Source: Roseburia sp. (GTDB lineage Bacteria; Bacillota; Clostridia; Lachnospirales; Lachnospiraceae). Taken from it: DNA of 8,588 bases. Positions 6,442-8,588 of this stretch are shown here, in pieces (within the stretch, counting starts at the first letter, position 1; every line of letters begins with the position of its first letter). Both the position numbers and the translations under genes were made by a program. The DNA lies in NCBI GenBank assembly GCA_017621905.1, contig JAGASC010000392.1:1-8588 (forward strand), written 5' to 3'. Under the pieces are notes generated by a model, which saw only the letters and a program-made list of their open reading frames with translations, searched no databases and had not been told where the DNA came from.

Positions 6442-7518
6442 ATGGAAAAAGCAAAAGGTTACAATAACGCAGTGTTAAAGACAAAGAATCGTGGTCAGGT
6501 TTTTAAACAGTTGGTAACGAATAACGGTATCTATAGAACGGAACTGGCAGAGGAATGCGGTTTGACAAAAATGGCGATATCTTATATTGTGAATGAATTT
6601 ATTGAGAAGGATATTGCAGTGGAATCCTTCCGGAATGAAGAAAAAAAGCCCGGAAGAAGATCCGGATGTCTCCGTTTGTCACCGGGAGCAAAGAAAGTAA
6701 TTGGCCTGCTGATACACAGAAATTATATTTCTGTGACTTTATGTGACTGCCAGTTACATGTGCTTCGTGCAGATACCATACGGTTTGAAGAATGCGATAC
6801 GGACTTTTTATTGAAGAAGGCTTTTGAACTTACCGATGAAATGATGGAGGAAAACGAAATATTGGGTATCGGAATCGGTTCCATCGGACCGGTAAGTTCC
6901 GAGAGAGGTATTATCTTAAATCCGCCGGAATTTTACGGAATTAAAAATGTTCCCATTGTGCAGCTTTTTGAGGAACGCTATGGCCTGCCGGTATATCTGG
7001 ATTATCATTATAACTGTGCGGCAAGAGCGGAAAAATACTTTGGCATGGGGAAAAAATACAAAAATTTTATCCTTTTAGGTATCACAGACGGAATCGGTAT
7101 TGCCATTGTGGTAGATGGAAAGATTTTTACCAGAATGACAGGGACTTCCAGTGAGCTGGGACATATTACAGTTGATTATAGTGGACGTCAGTGCTTTTGC
7201 GGAAGAAGAGGCTGTCTGGGAGCTTATATGGATTTCAGCAGCAAAGAGACTACATGGCAGTCAGTAGAAATATTGTGTGCAGCTTTGGCCGGTGTATGCG
7301 ATCTGTTGATCCCACAGGCTGTGATTGTCAGGGATGAACAATCATACCTGGAAAACGAGCATCTGGAATGGATGGAGAAAGAATTAAATCAAAAGATTAT
7401 TGCACGGGATTATCAGCGGATAGCGGTATGCAAGTCCTGTCGAAGCAAAGAATTGGAAGCTACCGGCTGTGCCGCTAATGTTCTGGGGCGAGTGTTTAGT
7501 GGGGAAATAGAAATTTAA
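6442..7518 (+). CDS. ROK-family transcriptional regulator (NagC/Mlc/XylR type)
   Basis: This DNA-binding protein is likely to repress the locus until a sugar binds. It has 358 residues. A winged helix-turn-helix occupies roughly 15-75, with YRTELAEECGLTKMAISYIV as the core and GRRSGCLRLSP as the wing. The ROK domain follows. The ATP-binding DxGxT of ROK kinases is replaced by HRNYI (92-96), so kinase activity is not expected. Ligand-contact positions look kept: Asn191 in the YNCAARAE motif, and Glu238 and His241 in SSELGH. The structural zinc site is intact (His241, Cys251, Cys253, Cys258), with the same spacing as in Mlc. Two oddities: the usual Glu after the last zinc Cys is missing (GCLGAY instead of GCLE), and the stretch between it and LCAALAGVCDLLIP is about 25-30 residues shorter than in NagC. 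Start ATG 6442 follows GGGGATGAGAG; other nearby ATGs are out of frame. The gene has its own promoter and possible operator. Confidence 0.9.
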   Translation: MEKAKGYNNAVLKTKNRGQVFKQLVTNNGIYRTELAEECGLTKMAISYIVNEFIEKDIAVESFRNEEKKPGRRSGCLRLSPGAKKVIGLLIHRNYISVTLCDCQLHVLRADTIRFEECDTDFLLKKAFELTDEMMEENEILGIGIGSIGPVSSERGIILNPPEFYGIKNVPIVQLFEERYGLPVYLDYHYNCAARAEKYFGMGKKYKNFILLGITDGIGIAIVVDGKIFTRMTGTSSELGHITVDYSGRQCFCGRRGCLGAYMDFSSKETTWQSVEILCAALAGVCDLLIPQAVIVRDEQSYLENEHLEWMEKELNQKIIARDYQRIAVCKSCRSKELEATGCAANVLGRVFSGEIEI

Positions 7519-7521
7519 AAT

Positions 7522-7548
7522 GTAACTGTGAAGGTGCCAAACAGTTAC
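7522..7548 (+). other. Small hairpin after the regulator stop codon
   Basis: GTAACTGT (7522-7529) and ACAGTTAC (7541-7548) form a perfect 8-bp stem with an 11-nt loop, beginning 3 bp after the stop. Only TTTAAAATT follows, so it is a poor terminator by itself. It may stabilise the 3' end or act as a minor stop before the stronger terminator downstream. Confidence 0.4.
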
Positions 7549-7566
7549 TTTAAAATTGAGAGACTG

Positions 7567-7618
7567 TAGATTGCAGTAGTAATGATTCTGGCGGTCTGAT
7601 ACTGCAATCTATTTTTTT
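7567..7618 (+). terminator. Intrinsic terminator of the regulator transcript
   Basis: TAGATTGCAGTA (7567-7578) pairs perfectly with TACTGCAATCTA (7600-7611), giving a 12-bp stem, and is followed by seven T (7612-7618). The loop is long (21 nt) and the stem AT-rich, so termination may be incomplete. It separates the regulator from the secreted protein gene, which starts 43 bp later. Confidence 0.82.
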
Positions 7619-7625
7619 ACTTGAG

Positions 7626-7644
7626 TAGTAAAAGCATTTTACAA
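7626..7644. promoter_or_regulatory. Second operator copy, upstream of the secreted protein gene
   Basis: TAGTAAAAGCATTTTACAA matches the perfect palindrome at 212-230 in 17 of 19 positions. It lies 8 bp after the T-run of the terminator and directly abuts the ribosome binding site (AGGAAGGAG, 7646-7654). No strong promoter is visible here. The best candidate is TTCTGG (7586-7591), an 18-bp spacer and TATTTT (7610-7615), which overlaps the terminator. The site would then lie in the early transcribed leader, where a bound repressor could block initiation or elongation. The high match to a motif elsewhere in the same locus is unlikely to be chance. Confidence 0.65.
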
Positions 7645-7660
7645 AAGGAAGGAGAAAACA

Positions 7661-8588
7661 ATGTTTGGTCGTAAATGCAGAATCTTACAACGATGCTTCG
7701 CATTATTTTTGATGGTTTGCCTGTTGATACCTTCTGTTCCGGTGTTGGCAGTGACGGATACAACTGAGAACTCAGAAACAACAGAGGAAGTTTCTCTCAT
7801 GACGGAAGAAGGAAACTCCTCAGAGGAACGGTCCAGAGTTTTGTATGATGTGAGTGCAATATACGAAAATGGAGAGGCCAACACATCACATACTCTTGTA
7901 GACCAGACGGATGCGACCTACGGAGAAATTCTTGCGGAAGCGGGATTGACGGATGCTCTTCTCTCGAAAAACACGACAGTTTTATATTATTTTGTGACAG
8001 AGACGGGAAATGATATTACTGCCTACGAGGAAGAGGGTGCACTGTATTTTAAAATCTGGAGTGACAAAGCATCCGTATGTACGATGGAGCTTGGAAGCTT
8101 AAGCACCCCGGATGATCGGGAGCTGCAGTGGGGTACCGTTAGCCTTGAGGCCGGTTGGAATGAAGTGATATTGAAAATGTCTTCCGGTGCAAAGCAGGGC
8201 AATGCAATGGATTTGGAGAATGTGATTCGTATGAGATTTTTCTCTCTGAATCAGGCAGACACTTATTTGATCAGTGATATCACAATCGGCCAGACCGCTT
8301 ATCTTCCGGGCAATACCACCGGAAGCGCGGAGACGGACGTGGCAATTGCTGTTGATGCAATAAAAAGTAATCTTGCCGTGGATGACCAGGGCAGCTATAC
8401 AATCGACGTGCGTGTTGCAGACAGTGATACGGATGCGGAAGTTCAGCAAAAAATTATCAATGCACTGGAAGAAAGTATAACAGCCTGGACCCGCAATACG
8501 GATAATATTTATAATGTAGAAATTACAGTTTCCTGTACAGAGAAAGAAAATGCGATTATCTGTGCAATGATGGATGAGGTAAAACAGG
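7661..8588 (+). CDS. Secreted protein of unknown function, probable glycan-active exoprotein (partial, 3' end missing)
   Basis: The frame stays open from ATG 7661 to the window edge, showing 309 residues without a stop. AGGAAGGAG (7646-7654) is a strong ribosome binding site 6 bases before the ATG. Residues 1-30 form a Sec signal peptide: basic FGRKCRILQR, hydrophobic core, and a V-L-A cleavage site after Ala30. No lipobox is seen. A Thr/Glu/Ser-rich linker (31-58) follows. Residues about 60-210 look like a beta-sandwich: MELGS (142-146), DDRELQW, GWNEVILKM (165-173) and YLISDITIG (202-210) fit the pattern of carbohydrate-binding or jelly-roll modules in secreted glycosidases. Residues 225-309 hold a further region that I do not recognise, with alternating beta- and helix-like stretches. 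No catalytic domain is seen; it may lie beyond the edge. The operator just upstream suggests co-regulation with the transporter and GH38 enzyme. Confidence 0.85.
   Translation, partial: MFGRKCRILQRCFALFLMVCLLIPSVPVLAVTDTTENSETTEEVSLMTEEGNSSEERSRVLYDVSAIYENGEANTSHTLVDQTDATYGEILAEAGLTDALLSKNTTVLYYFVTETGNDITAYEEEGALYFKIWSDKASVCTMELGSLSTPDDRELQWGTVSLEAGWNEVILKMSSGAKQGNAMDLENVIRMRFFSLNQADTYLISDITIGQTAYLPGNTTGSAETDVAIAVDAIKSNLAVDDQGSYTIDVRVADSDTDAEVQQKIINALEESITAWTRNTDNIYNVEITVSCTEKENAIICAMMDEVKQ

Noticed and set aside
7639..8449. Minus-strand open frames at 7639-7884 and 8099-8449
   Set aside because: The + strand frame here is open throughout, has a strong ribosome binding site and a signal peptide, and accounts for the region.
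1..8588. CRISPR array, tRNA or rRNA genes, insertion sequence, phage or defence system
   Set aside because: No regularly spaced repeats, cloverleaf-like sequences, transposase or recombinase motifs, or terminal inverted repeats were seen; the genes form a coherent sugar-use locus.

Overview
The window looks like chromosomal DNA of a Gram-positive, moderately AT-rich Clostridia-type bacterium, most like gut Lachnospiraceae. This rests on strong AGGAGG-type ribosome binding sites, a lipoprotein sugar-binding protein, and a sugar ABC importer without its own ATPase. No sequence search was possible, so the taxonomic call is inference. All genes read on the + strand and form one glycan-use locus centred on alpha-mannoside breakdown.

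Layout: (1) positions 2-97 hold the last 31 codons of an unidentified upstream gene. (2) An AT-rich control region (98-334) has two good sigma-A promoters and a perfect 19-bp palindrome just downstream of the second. (3) An operon follows: a lipoprotein solute-binding protein (335-1681), two CUT1-type permeases (1748-2674 and 2686-3549) and a cytoplasmic GH38 alpha-mannosidase (3559-6288). The last three genes are only 9-11 bp apart. A strong RNA hairpin separates the binding-protein gene from the first permease gene. (4) A ROK-family regulator (6442-7518) has its own promoter and ends at an intrinsic terminator (7567-7618). (5) A secreted protein gene starts at 7661 and runs off the window; 309 residues are visible, with no catalytic domain recognised in them.

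The likely logic is that an outside enzyme or binder (probably the secreted protein) handles a mannose-containing glycan. The lipoprotein captures the released oligosaccharide, the two permeases import it using an ATPase encoded elsewhere, and the GH38 enzyme removes alpha-linked mannose in the cytoplasm. The ROK protein probably senses a product sugar.

The most useful observation is a shared operator-like motif, TTGTAAAAGCCTTTTACAA. It is perfect at the transport operon (212-230), matches 17 of 19 bases before the secreted protein gene (7626-7644), and matches 14 of 19 at the regulator's own promoter (6395-6413). Together these suggest a small local regulon run by the ROK protein. Also notable are a possible start-codon-sequestering RNA structure before the first permease, an internally shortened ROK effector domain, and the unrecognised secreted protein. 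Nothing here resembles a defence system, mobile element, CRISPR array or RNA gene.
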